A stretch of 64,000 nt of DNA, from assembly GCA_964017155.1 (NCBI GenBank), contig OZ024862.1:41809675-41873674 (forward strand). Reading direction: 5' to 3'. Source of the stretch: Oasisia sp. SBJ-2009. Taxonomy: Eukaryota; Annelida; Polychaeta; Sabellida; Siboglinidae. The notes below the pieces were generated by a model. It saw only the letters and a list, made by a program, of their open reading frames with translations, was not told the origin of the DNA and made no database searches. This document shows positions 1-57,085 of this stretch, one piece after another. Position 1 is the first letter of the stretch. Each line of letters begins with the position of its first letter. The position numbers were made by a program, and so were the translations under genes.

Positions 1-904
1 CACTATTAAAAGTCACCATTGACCTTGAAGATGAACCTAACATGTTAAATGATTATATCTATATTCATTTGAGTGCAAAAAATGTCGAAAACAACTAAAC
101 TAGGTGCTACTTTACATAAAGTCTGAGCTGATTTGTCATAAATTATCTCTAACAATGATCAGGAACACATGCATAGTTGATGGAATGATAAAAATAGTGG
201 TTTTCAATGACAAAATACTGCATATGCATTAAATAAAATGATACCTAGTGTTTATAAATGGTTATAAAACATCAGAAAAGCTTCATTTATACCATTCACT
301 TAAAAAGGGCTAAAATGTGTTTTGCGTTATCTGCAACTACCCTACACAAATATCGCCCGTGCTCACAAGCATTTTGTATAACATAGATCATCAAATATGC
401 AATTTTCCAAATAAACATGATTATTGTTCTAAGCCATTTACAAACTGATTTGCCTAGAGTCCACAATTAGCAGGGGAACTGAAAGTAAACAGTTTAGACA
501 TGTTTGAACCTAAACACAGATGCACATTTTCAGGATTGCTTTAAGTTGTCTGGCATATAACCCAAGAGAGGTGTGGTCCAGTGGTTTTTTATATTCGTTT
601 GACTGCTGGACTTCTCAATTACTTCTAAGAAACTAAAAATGCTTCAGCAGTGCTTACATTTAGATTAGGCTACTTTCAAGGGAGGTAAGTCACTGGATAA
701 CGTAAAAAAACAGGGCCTAAATTGACGTATGACATGCCTATGTTCACTGAAAGACCACACAAAAAGTATTTCACATTTGATCACACATTTTGTGGTAGCT
801 GGACCATCAATACATCTATTTTATAGATACTAAGTATTGCATTAATTGAACAACAAAAATATTTTTACAATTCAATACCTGGGTGGAGTCGTTTTCGTGA
901 GCCT

Positions 905-906
<2 letters not shown>

Positions 907-978
<72 letters not shown>
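907..978. repeat. (TA)n microsatellite
   Basis: Pure TA run. Sequence on either side (1-906 and 979-2070) shows no gene or repeat I can name. Confidence 0.98.
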
Positions 979-981
<3 letters not shown>

Positions 982-2071
982 TTTTTTCATGGTGACGTGC
1001 AATATATTAAACTAAGGCTACTAGTCCCGGCCTAGGCCAGTGGATATTTGTTTATTTCTACCCATTCAAATAGGTATCCAACAGGCGAACACAGGCGCTT
1101 GATATATCACAAATTGCGTTATGTAAAAACGACACACTAGGTCGGCCTTTTAATTCGGGTCGTGGCCAAACGCAAACGGACACATACGAAGGCCGGGTGG
1201 GAGCGGTGCTTAGTACGACCCGACACTTGACCGCGGTGCTTTAATCGCGGTCTTATATTAGGTGTCGGGTCGTGTCAAGCTCTGTGGACGATATCGTCTA
1301 GGCACGGACTGATAAGGACTGACTCCAACATCTCGTGTGCCAAATGCAAGACTGGTTTCTGGGTTACCCCCCACAGGGATAAAGTGCACGATGAAGAAGC
1401 TGCTCACATTACTGCACCTCACAATACTGTATTTTTGCAATATTCACAATATTCTGCAAGATCTACACAGGAGTGTTCATAACCCAGTGTGTCCCGTGTC
1501 GAAACCGTCTAATTCTAGTGTCTTGTAAATAAGTTGTAAAGTGATGTCTGTACTATTCAATGTGTATTATGTGTCACATTCAGCGAGATAAATTGTGTAG
1601 AATTATTTTGTGTATGCAGATGATGCCGATGATATATTGACGGCTTTGTAGGTTATGTACCTTCTCAGTTAACTGACAGATAGTTTTGTTCAGGCAATAC
1701 AATAATGCTGTTTTCTTGTCTACTAAAACTGCAGTGTACATGTTATGTTCACAGGAACTGTTTCTTTAGACAAAATAAATATGTTGCTGTGTCATCTTCG
1801 GCCAGATGAACCTTGTAATAATGCATACACGTAATGTGTGTAACTTTCAGGTGCGAGATTTCTGAAATAAAACAATTCAAAGTGCATGTGATAACTACAA
1901 GAATTGATCATACACATGTCATAATTATTGTATATCCATGCCAAGCATTTAAATAAATAAACTAGAAATAACAAATACACAATCATTAGTAAACATTACA
2001 TTTCTAGAAGTAATTGCATTATTATTAATTATAATTAGGAATAGTTGTAGTGATATTTTATTAACAACAAT

Positions 2072-2300
2072 AGTAGTATAGTAGGGTCTTTTCAAAGGAT
2101 AGAGCAGCGGTTTTGGAGGAATTCCCATGTTAAAAGATAGTGTGGAATTCCTTCCACCCTGGTGTAAATAAATTCTGGGGCGGATAGCCCCAACTCCTCA
2201 ATATCAAAGGTCAAGATCAAAGGTCATTGTCAAAGTTCAAGCGGCGCCCCCTCGCGGATAGGTGACGAACTACAAACTAGGTCAACTACAAATCTATGAA
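2072..2300 (+). mobile_element. Third, short copy of the ITR-element end
   Basis: The segment shares GGAGGAATTCC, CATGTTAAAAGAT, GGCGGATAGCCCCAA, the AGGTCA cluster (2205-2245) and GCGCCCCCTCGCGGATAGGTGACGAA with the 32.66-kb arm, in the same order. The rest of the element is missing. Confidence 0.65.
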
Positions 2301-2825
2301 CGCATGGCAAGACTGGTTAAAACTTGCGTCACTTGCCCAAAGAAAACCTTGTAGCCTTGCCTTCGGTATTGTTTACGCCATTTACCCATTACGCCGGCAC
2401 TCTGATGCATATTATAGGTCATGTACGACGAAAATATAATTAAATAAACCATTTAGAACTACACAGGAGATGACCACAACATTTACCAAAATAGGTGTAT
2501 GCATCGTTTAGGAAAATGCTCACTATTATTGAATTAAACAGTTTTATTCACTATAAGAATCCTCTCGAGACTCTATGTTCGGCAACTCCATCGCAGTGGC
2601 TCGCAGACCGGAAGTGGGGAGCATCTCTTTTGAGCTCGTGACATTTGCAGCCGACTGCGGCACTCGCGAAGCGCCGCGAGCGGCGGAGATAGCAGCCCAG
2701 TGCATATAAGTCCGTGGTTTCTATATCCACTCCAGAGGAAACGTTGCATTATAAACGATTTCATTCTTCAAAACAACATTATGTTTGCTGTAAAAATAAA
2801 ACAATTCCTTTTGTTAGCATATTTA

Positions 2826-3658
2826 AAGGACAAAAAAAGGCTACGGCTTCGTGTCATACACCTAATAGAGTTTATACAAAGTAACAATTTCCACATATAC
2901 TCAATTTTTTAACGTCAGCGGTTTACTCAGAATGTGACTTTAAAGTCTAAAATTCTAACGAAATCCACGATGGTCTAGAGGCCGCCATAGGTGAAGGGTT
3001 AATTTGGCTTGGCCATTCAGCGCGCGGCATTCTATATCTCGGACAGCTTCCGGCGACGCTGTTAAGGGTCAACAACTTCGAGTCTTCGACAGTTCGTTCA
3101 GGCGTGACATCTAGCAGCTGCTTATTGACGTATATCTAAATCTGTGGTTAAATCTATGGTAAACTTTAGTAATTATGCCTTCGTGTTCGGCATACGGTTG
3201 CAATAATAGTTGAAACAACCGGTAGTATTGAAGCAATGGATTCACGTTGGTGATTTGCGGGCGTACTGTTTGGCACTTTGCTCGGTCCATTTTGAGGAGA
3301 AATGCGTTGATGTAGACATGTATCATCAGTTGATGGGATGATTTCAGCGATAAAAATAATAGACAACTTTATATTTACCGTCATCAGCATGTTACGCGCG
3401 TTGCCGAGTTGCAGCCATTTCATGACAACAGCCAAACCCTATGCAGGGAATCTACGTGGAGAGCGCCCCGATCACCGTCGTGACGTCATTCTTCGTCTAA
3501 GATGGGTTAGCGCATAGCATTTGGATGGCTGGGTGTTAAAAAATATTTTTCTGGTAAACCGCTGGCGTTAAAAAATTGAGTATATGTAGAACTTGTTACT
3601 TTATATTAACTCTATTAGGTGTGTGCCACGTAAAAGTTTACTTTGTTTGTCCTTTAAG
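2826..3658 (+). mobile_element. THAP-remnant TIR element, copy 1
   Basis: Ends are inverted repeats of roughly 110 bp: AAGGACAAAAAAAGG...CCTAATAGAGTT...ATACTCAATTTTTTAACG on the left and its complement at 3560-3658. Inside, plus-strand pieces read MPSCSAYGCNNS (3177) and ALCSVHFEEKCVDVDMYHQL (3280-3340). These are the start and the CxxHF part of a THAP zinc finger, with the middle lost and stops present. It looks like a non-autonomous derivative of a THAP-transposase (P-like) element. Confidence 0.75.
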
Positions 3659-3689
3659 AAGACCTACAATACAGCTGGTAGGTCTTATT

Positions 3690-3900
3690 TATAATATTGC
3701 CTACCAATAGATATGGTAGAAAGGGTACAGGAGAGAGCAGCTAAAATGCCAAACCTCAGAGATATTAATTACCAATTATATCTAAAAGAGAGTGGTTTAA
3801 CAACACTAGGGACCAGAAGATTGAAAGGAGAGGAGAAAGCAGTGTCTAAAACATTGAATGGTTATGAAAATATTGATATCACTATTTTTTCTTAGTTAAG
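3690..3900 (+). mobile_element. LINE reverse transcriptase C-terminal fragment
   Basis: The open stretch from 3713 reads VERVQERAAKMPNLRDINY, then LTTLGTRRLKG and KTLNGYENID. This is the conserved C-terminal region of CR1/Jockey-type reverse transcriptases. No other part of the element is next to it. Confidence 0.7.
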
Positions 3901-3952
3901 AAAGACACAAGGACAAGAGACATGAAGTTGCAATTCTAAAGGAACAGTGTAG

Positions 3953-3954
<2 letters not shown>

Positions 3955-4015
<61 letters not shown>
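3955..4015. repeat. (TA)n microsatellite
   Basis: Pure TA run shortly downstream of the LINE fragment at 3.7 kb. Confidence 0.98.
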
Positions 4016-4018
<3 letters not shown>

Positions 4019-4019
4019 G

Positions 4020-7000
4020 ACGTTACCATTTTCTCACAGTAATCTAAGTGAATGGAACAGATAGTCTGTTATTACGTGTGTGTTGGTAACAGGACTATGT
4101 TTAAAAATAAAATCAACAGCTACCCGAAAAGGTAGGGTAGGCAGATATAAAGAAAAGGGTTGAACTCTCGATATGTTCAACTCTTGACTGCTTCAGTTTC
4201 CTTTCCAACTGTATCTCTGTACTATCCTAGTTGTCCCCTCCGTGTATGCATTGCTCGTGCCTACATGTACTAATATGGATATACGCCCTCGCCATCCCCT
4301 AATTATTATGTTCTCTGCCCGTTCAGTCACATGCTCTATCCTAGCCCCCATAAGACAAACAACATCTTCTCCCTTGCTCCCTTGTTTGTCTTTCGCAAAA
4401 TGCAGTCGCCCATAAATACCCTTTCTGTTCTCAATGCCCCCTCAATCACTTTCAGAGTAGCTCTCCGTTTTGCACCTACCTAGTCGTTGACTTTTCTCCT
4501 GCCGTTTTCTGTGTTGTTCCTTTCTTTCCTGCCTCTTTTCTTCCTGTCATCATCCCTGTTATTGACTTCTTCTCGTCATCTTTCCTACTGCCACATTCTT
4601 ACCTGTCACCTTCCTACGTTTTGTGTTTTCTGTTGTTCTGTCTCCACTTGGTTTCCCTGCAATCGCCCTCCCTCCTCTCAGTAGTCTACTTTCCCCATCC
4701 TACCTATCGCTGCATTGCTCCTGCCGACGTCTCTCACATCATCGCTCTCTATCCCATCCGTCTCTTTGGTCATATTCCATCCGTCTCTTTGGTCATCCAT
4801 GCCCTTCACAATACCGGTTAGCCTAGCTATCTCTGCTATTAGACAGTCCACTTTCCAACACCCAAAGAACTGGAAAGTGAACTCTTCCTGCATTGTCTCT
4901 GCCCATGCCCATTGAGGCAAAATCCACTAAGCTGTGGCACACCAAATGCCTCATTGCCTTCACGTGCCGCTTGAAAGGTGCCATAATTTATTATTATGAT
5001 TACTGAAAATTAACTTAATCGGAATACCAACTTAGTCTTTAGAAAGATTGTTTATTGTATACAGTAACTGCTGCACATTTTATGTTATACACACCATACT
5101 ATCTACGAAACCGTGAACGCTAATTGTAATCTTTACTGGTACCGTTCCCTAGCGGATACGTTGGACACTATCTACATAAACAAACTAGGGTTTCTACTTA
5201 AATTGTTGCCTATTATTGTACCTGTTATATATTCTATCAAATAATAAGATTGGCTAAATCTTGTTTACAAACTTGTCGAACGCTAGATTACCCTATTGTC
5301 TCCCGCTATGCTAATCTTCTCACAAAATACTGTTAACTATCAAACTTTTACTAAAACTACTACTCAATATGTGTCTAGTACTACTTTATGAATAACCTTA
5401 ACATAATAATAATACTTATCAATAAATATTTGCACAGTGCGTGTATTCAACGCAGTGTGCGCAACAACTGTTCACGGGTACAGCTTGTTACAATTGTAAT
5501 CGGAATCGCCTGTGCAGTAGTTGTGCGAAGGGCGAGATTCGCGCCTATTATTAAATTACTCTGTTGACTTCTCGATTTTCTGTCAAAGATCGTTTTACGT
5601 AATACTGCCCTAGTAATTGTCTCTACGCACAAACCATACCATTGACTAATATTCTTTGCAGTGTCATAAACTATTACCAGGTATATCTATCAATTTCATT
5701 ATTGCACACCTGAAGCTTTATTAGAGGCTATTGAGACCAATTGAAACAACACTGCTTGTTAATGTCCATTTCGCTTACATTAATAAATAAGCCGAAGACA
5801 CCTTCGGTCGTTTCATACCTCGTTTATCTAGCTAGCATGCAACAAATTAAAGCAAAACAAACTCGACTCTGAAACCGATAATGGAGCATGACAAAAAGAC
5901 GGAGGGATTTGAAATGAGTAGCCTCATAAAGCATTTAAGGCATATTCTCGAAAATATGGTCGAGTTTAGGGCTCAATTACAAATAAATGTGAAGCTAGAC
6001 AGACAAAATCCGATAGAAGTATCGGTGTAAGTATTGCAGGTAAAGGTGATCGGCCCGGAAAAGGTCCGATTGTGGACATATGTACCGGGTTTTCATCAGG
6101 AGGCCTACTCAGGTGTGTCCAAACCGACGCATATGGCGATTATAACACCAGTCACAGGAGTAGTATGGCCATACACCCCTGATCAGGTGAATCAACGTCT
6201 GAAATAGGTTACCTCGGCCGAGATCAACATCTTACGCACTCTCATCTGAGTAATCTTGCCAGGCATTGAAATGCACGCTGTGGCTCCACACATTCGTTAC
6301 GTCAGAACAAGTGACTCGATATCACATACTACAAGTATGCGTGTTGTGAAATGTCAGGCACACAAACAATAAAGCCTAATGTTGTGGTAAATGTCTTGAA
6401 TAAGCAATCTTCACAACATGTCGCTTCACTTGTGGGGGAAAGGTAACAAATCACGTGATTGCACATCACGTAAGAAACGATGTATCTTGTCTACGGTCAT
6501 GTAACCGTTGAGTGTTTTAACACGGAAGCAAATATGTCCTAAGAGTGGCATATGCGCTCGTGTCTGCGGTGGTCACCACTCCCCGGGAACGCCAGACTCT
6601 ACCCAGTGGCGGGGGGGGGGGGCGTGCGGGGATTTATTACTTGGTTGTTCGTAAGCCATCACAGGAACATCGACGTCGTAGGAGTGAACCAAAAGCGGCC
6701 AAGCGCGGTAAGCACTGTTTTTCCTTGGCAACTGGATCGACGAGTGGCCCAAGACAACATCGTGGATCGCCATGGCAGCAAACGACATTCGACAGACGGG
6801 CGCCATCAATTGTTCATCAGCTATTCCCTGGGCAATGTCATGTTTTCCTCATTCATCCTTGCGCAGCTTGTGACCACCTCTGGCTTGCATCACTATCTTC
6901 ATACTGGGGACGTCTGACCTGCAAATATAACAGTAACTATTATTTATGAAATTGTAGATATAAAAGTATCATACTTTTTTTTTATTAAATAAACATATAC

Positions 7001-8020
7001 AAATTACACATCACTGATGAGCTTTGAACAAGTCCATAATCTCTATTTCTGATGTTGCTACATTGCATCTATACACTTTTCGACACACCAATTGAAAACA
7101 TCCTGTGCCATTCCTGACGCACAATCAGATTGGTTTCAAATACCACAGTATGTAGTGTTTTAATTATTAGGGTAATATGCAACATTTATTCATTAAAATA
7201 AATAAATTATAACTGTTTTATTTAAATCTGCCAAAATGACTATCCAACTTGGAAATGTGAAGGACCAGTTATGTATGCATTATAATACATGAGTTGGAAT
7301 ATAAGTTTGTAGAATTTAATTGCGCGTATTTTAAACATAATTTTATTAATCGTGTCACTATTATTACAGTTACACCCTCACTAAAGTCGTTAGGTATCTA
7401 AATGGACTTGGTCATTAATTCCTTACGATTATCTAGCATAATGAAACCAAATATTGATACGTATCACTTTTTGAACTAGTCCCCAATCAGGCATGTGAGA
7501 GGAGGCAAGTCACTTCCCAGGAACATTTACAAGCGGCTCGGCTAACTGAGGAAGAGATACATAAAAAAACAATGTCTGTGATACAACCTAGTGTATATTC
7601 AGACTACTTCCTTTTAGTACACCTTCAAATTGGACATAAACTCTCAAACACATTACTTTTCAGTTTACAGTACTCTGCATTTCATTTTGACTATATACTG
7701 GGTATATCATTTTCAAAACACAAACAAAAAAGAACCATAATGCTTTGTAAAACCCACACATGTCCTAAGACCCTCGGAAGAATAACCCAAGATCACTGTC
7801 ACACTGAAGATGTGATGTTATTTTTTTTTAATGTTGCCTCGCCCTTAAGTCAAGACTTAGTTCTTTATTCAATATAATAGATATTTCCTCGGGGGATTCC
7901 TTCCTTCATTCGCTTTCTGAAAGGTTATATTTGACATAACCTATCGAATGTTATGCTTATAATGCAATGCTTATGAATGTGTTGCCGTGTTATGGCAATC
8001 ATACGCGATCTCACAAACAT
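4020..8020. other. No recognised gene; pyrimidine-rich tract at 4300-4830
   Basis: 4300-4830 is CT-rich low-complexity DNA whose open frames are compositional. The rest has no motif, repeat or splice-supported exon I can name. A run of 12 G occurs near 6609. Confidence 0.6.
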
Positions 8021-8021
8021 T

Positions 8022-8223
8022 TTAGTATGATTTACTTACTTTGGAGCTTTATTTGTCGAAGCGAGTACGACGTTTCGACCCGCCATCTACAATCAAATTA
8101 TCCCGCCGAAATCTGAGGCAACACACGTGACACCAGTACGTGATCAAGGCCCGTAGATGACGGGTCGAAACGTCGTACTTGCTGCGACAATTAAAGCTCC
8201 AAAGTAAATAAATCATACTAAAA
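8022..8223. mobile_element. Palindromic MITE with ~62-bp inverted arms
   Basis: TTAGTATGATTTACTTACTTTGGAGC... at 8022 is mirrored by ...GCTCCAAAGTAAATAAATCATACTAA ending at 8223. Both arms carry the ACGACGTTTCGACCCG block. Confidence 0.85.
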
Positions 8224-9964
8224 TAAACCATTCTTGGAGCAATGAACAATATATTTACTATCTCACAAACATTGTTTGTGACATATTTATTTTTAGACTG
8301 CTTCGTGCAGAGCACTAAAATTTTCATGTGCCAGCGATCTTTCTTTTATGATCATTGTTAACTGATCTACTTGTATCTAAATTTGCAGTCACCTTTCAGT
8401 TGCAGCTTGGCGATTGTGTCAACCATAGAGTAAATACAGTGATGGAAAAGAAAAAAAGAAACACTATGGACGGTAGCGAGCGAATAGCCAGACATGCGAA
8501 GAAAGAGTGCATCTGATTGGCGAGTGTACAGACATGCAACAAGAGAACGCGTCTGATTGGTTCATGTGTTCGAATGGTGACATCGAGTGATGGTGTTCGT
8601 TGGCCAACTAGTGAATCGTGTTACTGCCATGTCGTTTTCTCAAAATATTGCTATAATACTTTCATAGACGTTTCGCCACTATTGTGAGTGATGTGCATGA
8701 CACTCTTCAAAAACACTAAGTGCAAATTTAAATTCAAAAACATTTCGGCAATATATGGCGACCTGGCCCCGGCAATCTCCGGTTACATCTATGGCGGCCA
8801 CGGCCTGCGATCACGTTACTCGCCGGCAACTTGCTGAAAAATCAATCTAACTGCCTGAATTGGTATAATAACTCTATTCATTGCTACTGTAATGCATTTT
8901 GCTGATATGTAGATGCAGAAACTTAAAATAAGTTCGACTTATATCATCGAAGCCTGGCCGGCTCCGCGGGAAACCCGTAACAACATTGACTGATCATGAC
9001 GTAATATAATTTTGGCTAAACCAATCCGTAGGTTTTTTTTACTGGCACGACGCTTTCCCGATTCCGACTGTGTGGGTGGGAATGTAATTTTTTGAAGCAG
9101 AGCGTATTAAAATCGGCCTTAATTGGTCATCTACTATAAGGACAAGCCGCATTCCAGTGGTACGCGTGCGCAAATTGTAACCTGGGCCCTAATTCGCATT
9201 TCCTAGCTAATCAAAATGCGGCTTACTTTTATAAGACGACATTCGCGAATGCGATCTACAGCACGCTAGGAATCGACACAAAAGTGTTTAATTTATTATC
9301 CATTGTTGACCAGTTTTACCTCCCCATATTAGAAAACAGAAAATTTGGATTTGGACGAATCACAGAAACGGCCAAATTGGGTTCATGAACCGCGGAATTC
9401 TGCGGTTCCGCGGAAGAATCTCATCACTGCCAATGTAACGTGACAATTGGGAGATTTACACTGGCTACAGTTTGCTACAAAGTGGGTAGTAATGTATGTG
9501 CTTATCGTGGGTACCCTGGAGTGGAGCTGAGGTATTCCTCCGGAGAAAGGTCAAAGGTCAAGGTTGCCAAGGTCAGAGGTCAAGTAGCGCCCCAGTTGAT
9601 AGGGCATGAACGGTTGGCGCCCGCTTGCGGACAGGTCACGAACTAGTAATGTCCAAATTCGTGCGTCTTATTTTTTAAATTGTATCAAATAGGGGTTAGG
9701 GGGTCATGTAGCGCCCTCTGTTGGATAGGTGACGAAATACAAACTAGGTCAAAGAACAAGTGGATCCATCTGACGGATATGTCTTCAGCTAATTCCCCAA
9801 AATATGTGTGTCTTATTTGTTAAGCTACTTTTTAAAATAGTCAAAAGGTTAAGATGCGATCCTGACGAGAGCGGCGCGAAGCAACATCTATGGTATTACT
9901 CTGACGTCCGTGCTGTTTTGGGCGCACTACCACGGCCGCGTTATTTTCTACAAAAATATTTTCT

Positions 9965-10075
9965 AACGACCACTCGTTTGTGATTGGTTGGTAATTTTCG
10001 GCATACTCTTTCGTGATTGGTTTATTTTCGGCACAATTGTTTGTGACTGGTTCATTTTCGGCACGCTCACCTGAC
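9965..10075 (+). promoter_or_regulatory. Three tandem inverted CCAAT-box units
   Basis: Three ~33-bp units of the type TTTGTGA(T/C)TGGTT...ATTTTCGGCA lie upstream of the TATA-like site at about 10096. GATTGG is an inverted CCAAT box. They probably drove the relic gene. Confidence 0.5.
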
Positions 10076-10274
10076 CCAAGTGACCACCTGTGAACGAATA
10101 TAAGACGACGGTTTTTCGAGGTTGTCATCATTCACTTGTATTCGGTGTTATCGACAACGCTGAGAGCAGGTTGAAGTTACGCGAATCCCACCAGGGGCCC
10201 CTTCCCCGCACAGCGTGGAACGACTGCTGGGTTAACACTCATCCCGGCTTATGGGGAGGTGGAGGCGTTTCCTT

Positions 10275-10415
10275 TGTTGGGACCGCCGCCACCACCACAA
10301 CCATTGCGGGGACAATTTGACTGGTCCCATTGTGGGATAACATTTTGGAGGCGGTACAATTGGAAGCGACACATGTCCCGCGTTCGTTGCACTCGCTTGA
10401 GTTACAACCGGTGAC
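10275..10415 (+). pseudogene. Finger-gene relic related to 33896-34072
   Basis: The plus strand reads PPPPQPLRGQFDWSHCGITF, then RRYNWKRHMSRVRCTR, the same proline run and C2HC/C2H2 finger as in the 33.9-kb gene. The first finger Cys is Ser-like (FDWSHCG), and a stop follows shortly. Confidence 0.6.
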
Positions 10416-11204
10416 CGGTGGCTCCATGGTGAATCGTGTTTGAATATGAAGGGAATTATAATTGTTATCATGATCAGGCATCACGTATCAGTGTCGTTCA
10501 GATGTCGAGAAAAGTGATTAATTGACTCATATTATAAAACAAGAATAGTTATAATATATCGTACTTGATATGAAATAGATTCACGTGAAAACGCGTCTTA
10601 TCAAATTCGTTTCTACTTGTAGGAACCGTTTTGTTGCCCACAGTGCAACACGTGGTTTTCAAGATTCCGTGATTGGCGCCGCTACATAAATGAATGGGCG
10701 TGCCAACGAAAACACCAACAGCAACAACTGCGCAAAACGTGTATTGAAGACACGATGGTAAGTTGATCGTAATTTTCAAACACCTGTCTACCAACTTGTA
10801 TAAGTTATGTAATGAACTTGTCTTTATTTCAGGCATGTTATGCATCTTTTTCGTCTTTAAAATGTTGGTTAAGACAACATTAAAGGAATATGCAACCATA
10901 GTGTTGAAAATGCATAAAAATCCCCCCGTATTCCCACATACCATTTAAGATAGAATATTGTAAGTATAGTTTTTTTGTTTTATTATGTAAGAATGATATA
11001 CATAATAAAATTAATCTTGAAACGTACATTTTCACAGACCATGGGCGCTGCCATTGTTGCCCATTTAACGGGGAACTCACGAAGAGTAACGCGAGATAAT
11101 GCGATATAGGCGGTGCGCAACATGTAAACACTAGCACAGCGACATGATTTTAGTTGTTGTATGAGTTTTGTGATAATGGAATGCTTGAATGTCAAGCATA
11201 CGAA

Positions 11205-11480
11205 TGACAAAACAGAGCAGGAGAAGGGTCAGTGAAAGGAAAGAGATTTTTCCAAATGCCAATAAATTCTCTGCGAAGCGCCAATTGGCGATGAAATGGC
11301 TCCACAATATAGGTACGGGTCATACTGTGGGAAAATGCAATTTCTATCGGGAAATGGTTAGCCAGGACCATGTCACCGTTGATTTGGAACACAGGTTGCT
11401 GGGATTGTGTAAAAGACGACTGTTGAACGAAGCTACTGTCCCCACTGAATTTGTGCACATAACGAAAATTCCGGGGCCGA
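11205..11480 (+). pseudogene. Second THAP-domain remnant
   Basis: An open stretch reads IFPNANKFSAKRQLAMKWLH, then YREMVSQDHVTVD and RRLLNEATVPTEF. This follows the THAP order FP...W...DH...AVPtiF. The N-terminal Cys pair and the Cys before DH are missing, so zinc binding is lost. Confidence 0.5.
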
Positions 11481-12212
11481 AGGGTCGGTGGGTGGTGCAC
11501 GCGAAGAACGGTCTCGCAAAAGGGAAGAACAAACAGAATGTATGCAAATACTATAAATGGAGTACTAGAATATCATTCAATGTATTTCCTTTATAATAAT
11601 AAAAATCAATGATTAGTAAAATATTCAATGCGCGACGGTCGACTGGAATGATTAGTTGGATAAACGAGTTGATTACATGTGAAACTGGGCGATAATAAAA
11701 GTTATTAAGCTCCATCGAACCGAACAAGTCCAAGTAAGAATGCGAGATTGCCTTTGTTGCAGTCCCTACTGGAGCATCATTATTCTTTATCCTATCCTGT
11801 TGCTATTGCTGCTCTGCCACGGGAGGTGGCTTTTCTTTGGTCTGAAATAAAATACAAGTTCTCCTTTAAAGGAACATGCAACCTAAACAGTTAAAATTGC
11901 TCAAACTATTAAACAATGTCATTGAATCATATCCCATATTTTATTATTTTTTTCTGAAATTATTTATTAAGTTTTAAGGATAATTAGTTAACCTCCCTTA
12001 AGGCTGACATTTTGGATATTTCGTCCGTGGGTTTGAGACGTCACACTTCCACAACCGCTAGCGCCTCGGGTGGGCAAAACAAAACGAATTATTCACCCAC
12101 TGTGTCCGAGATCTATCGATCCATTTAATTACACTTACAGAGCGTTAGATAAAAATGTGGCATCCCTTACAATATAAACATTCATAAAGAATAGTATTAA
12201 GAATAATGATGC

Positions 12213-13078
12213 TTAAAGGACAAAAAAAGTTAACTGTTTCGTGGCATACACCTAATAGAGTTAATATAAAGTAACAATTTCCACATATACTCAATTTTGT
12301 AACGCCAGCGGTTTACCAGAAAAAATTTTTTTAACACCCAGCCATCCAAATTCTATGCGCTACCCCATCTTAGACGAAGAATGACGTCACGACGGTGAGG
12401 CGCTCTCCACGTAGATTCCCTGCATGGGGTTTGGCTGTTGTCATGAAATGGCTGCAACTAGGCAACGCGCGTAACATGCTGATGACGGTAAATATAAAGT
12501 TGTCTATTATTGTTATCGCTGAAATCATCCCATCAACTGATGATACATGTCTACTTCAAAGCATTTCTCCTCAAAATGGACCGAGCGAAGTGAACTGTAC
12601 TTGGACTGGAGGGATTCCAAACAGTACGCCCGCAAATCACCAATGTGAATCCATTGCTTCAATACTACCGGTTGTTTCAACTATTATTGCAACCATATGC
12701 CGAACACTAAGGCATAATTACTCAAGTTTACCATAGATTTAACCACAGATTTCGATATACGTCTATAAGCAGCTGCTAGATGTCACGCCAACTGAACGAA
12801 CTGTCGAAGACTCGAAATTGTTGACCCTTAACAACGTCGCAGGAAGCTGACCGGCTTCAGCAGAGATATAGAATGCCGCGCGCTGAATGGCCAAGCCAAG
12901 TTAACCCTTCACCTATGGCGGCGTCTAGACCATCGTGGATTTCGTTAGAATTTTAGACTTTAAAGTCAATTCTGAGTAAACCGCTGACGTTAAAAAATTG
13001 AGTGTATGTGGAAATTGTTACTTTGTATAAACTCTATTAGGTGTATGACACGAAACCGTAGCCTTTTTTGTCCTGTAA
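12213..13078 (-). mobile_element. THAP-remnant TIR element, copy 2 (inverted)
   Basis: This is an inverted copy of 2826-3658 over its whole length, about 30 bp longer because it keeps GGAATCCCTCCAGTCCAAGTACAGTT-like sequence (12588-12620) absent from copy 1. The THAP start is broken by a stop (MP*C) and the Cys of CSVHF is Arg. Confidence 0.75.
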
Positions 13079-13340
13079 GTAGGGACTGCAACAAAGGCAA
13101 TCGCGTATTACGGAATCTTGAAAACTTGTCAACTGCAACGAAAAAAACACGAATGTGAGTGGACAACGTCTCTAAGTAAAGGACGCGATTGTCACTTTGG
13201 ACAGAGTCCCTAAGAAAACGACACCACTGTCACTTTGGGCACAGTCCCTACGTAAATAATGGACGGTGAGAGAATTGACAGAGACGGACCTACTGTAGAC
13301 ATTTGTGACAGTTGACGATCAACTCACTTACCTACAACAA

Positions 13341-57085
<43,745 letters not shown>

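Larger units (their letters stand above)
9485..10480 (+). mobile_element. Diverged left half of the same ITR-element family
   Basis: It begins TAGTAATGTATGTGCTTATCGTGGG and shares the AGGTCA cluster (9545-9580), the GCGCCC...CGGACAGGTCACGAACTAGTA unit and GACGAAATACAAACTAGGTCAAAG with 32658-33400. A TATA-like AATATAAG at about 10096 and a proline-rich plus HCG-finger coding relic (10275-10410) follow in the same order. No right terminal repeat was found. Confidence 0.72.

Noticed and set aside
4487..4920. Several overlapping plus-strand open frames of 65-67 codons
   Set aside because: The DNA is CT-rich low complexity, with no motif and no splice context.
6545..6949. 134- and 121-codon overlapping open frames
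   Set aside because: Two unrelated frames are open over the same GC-rich stretch with a poly-G run, and no domain is recognisable in either.
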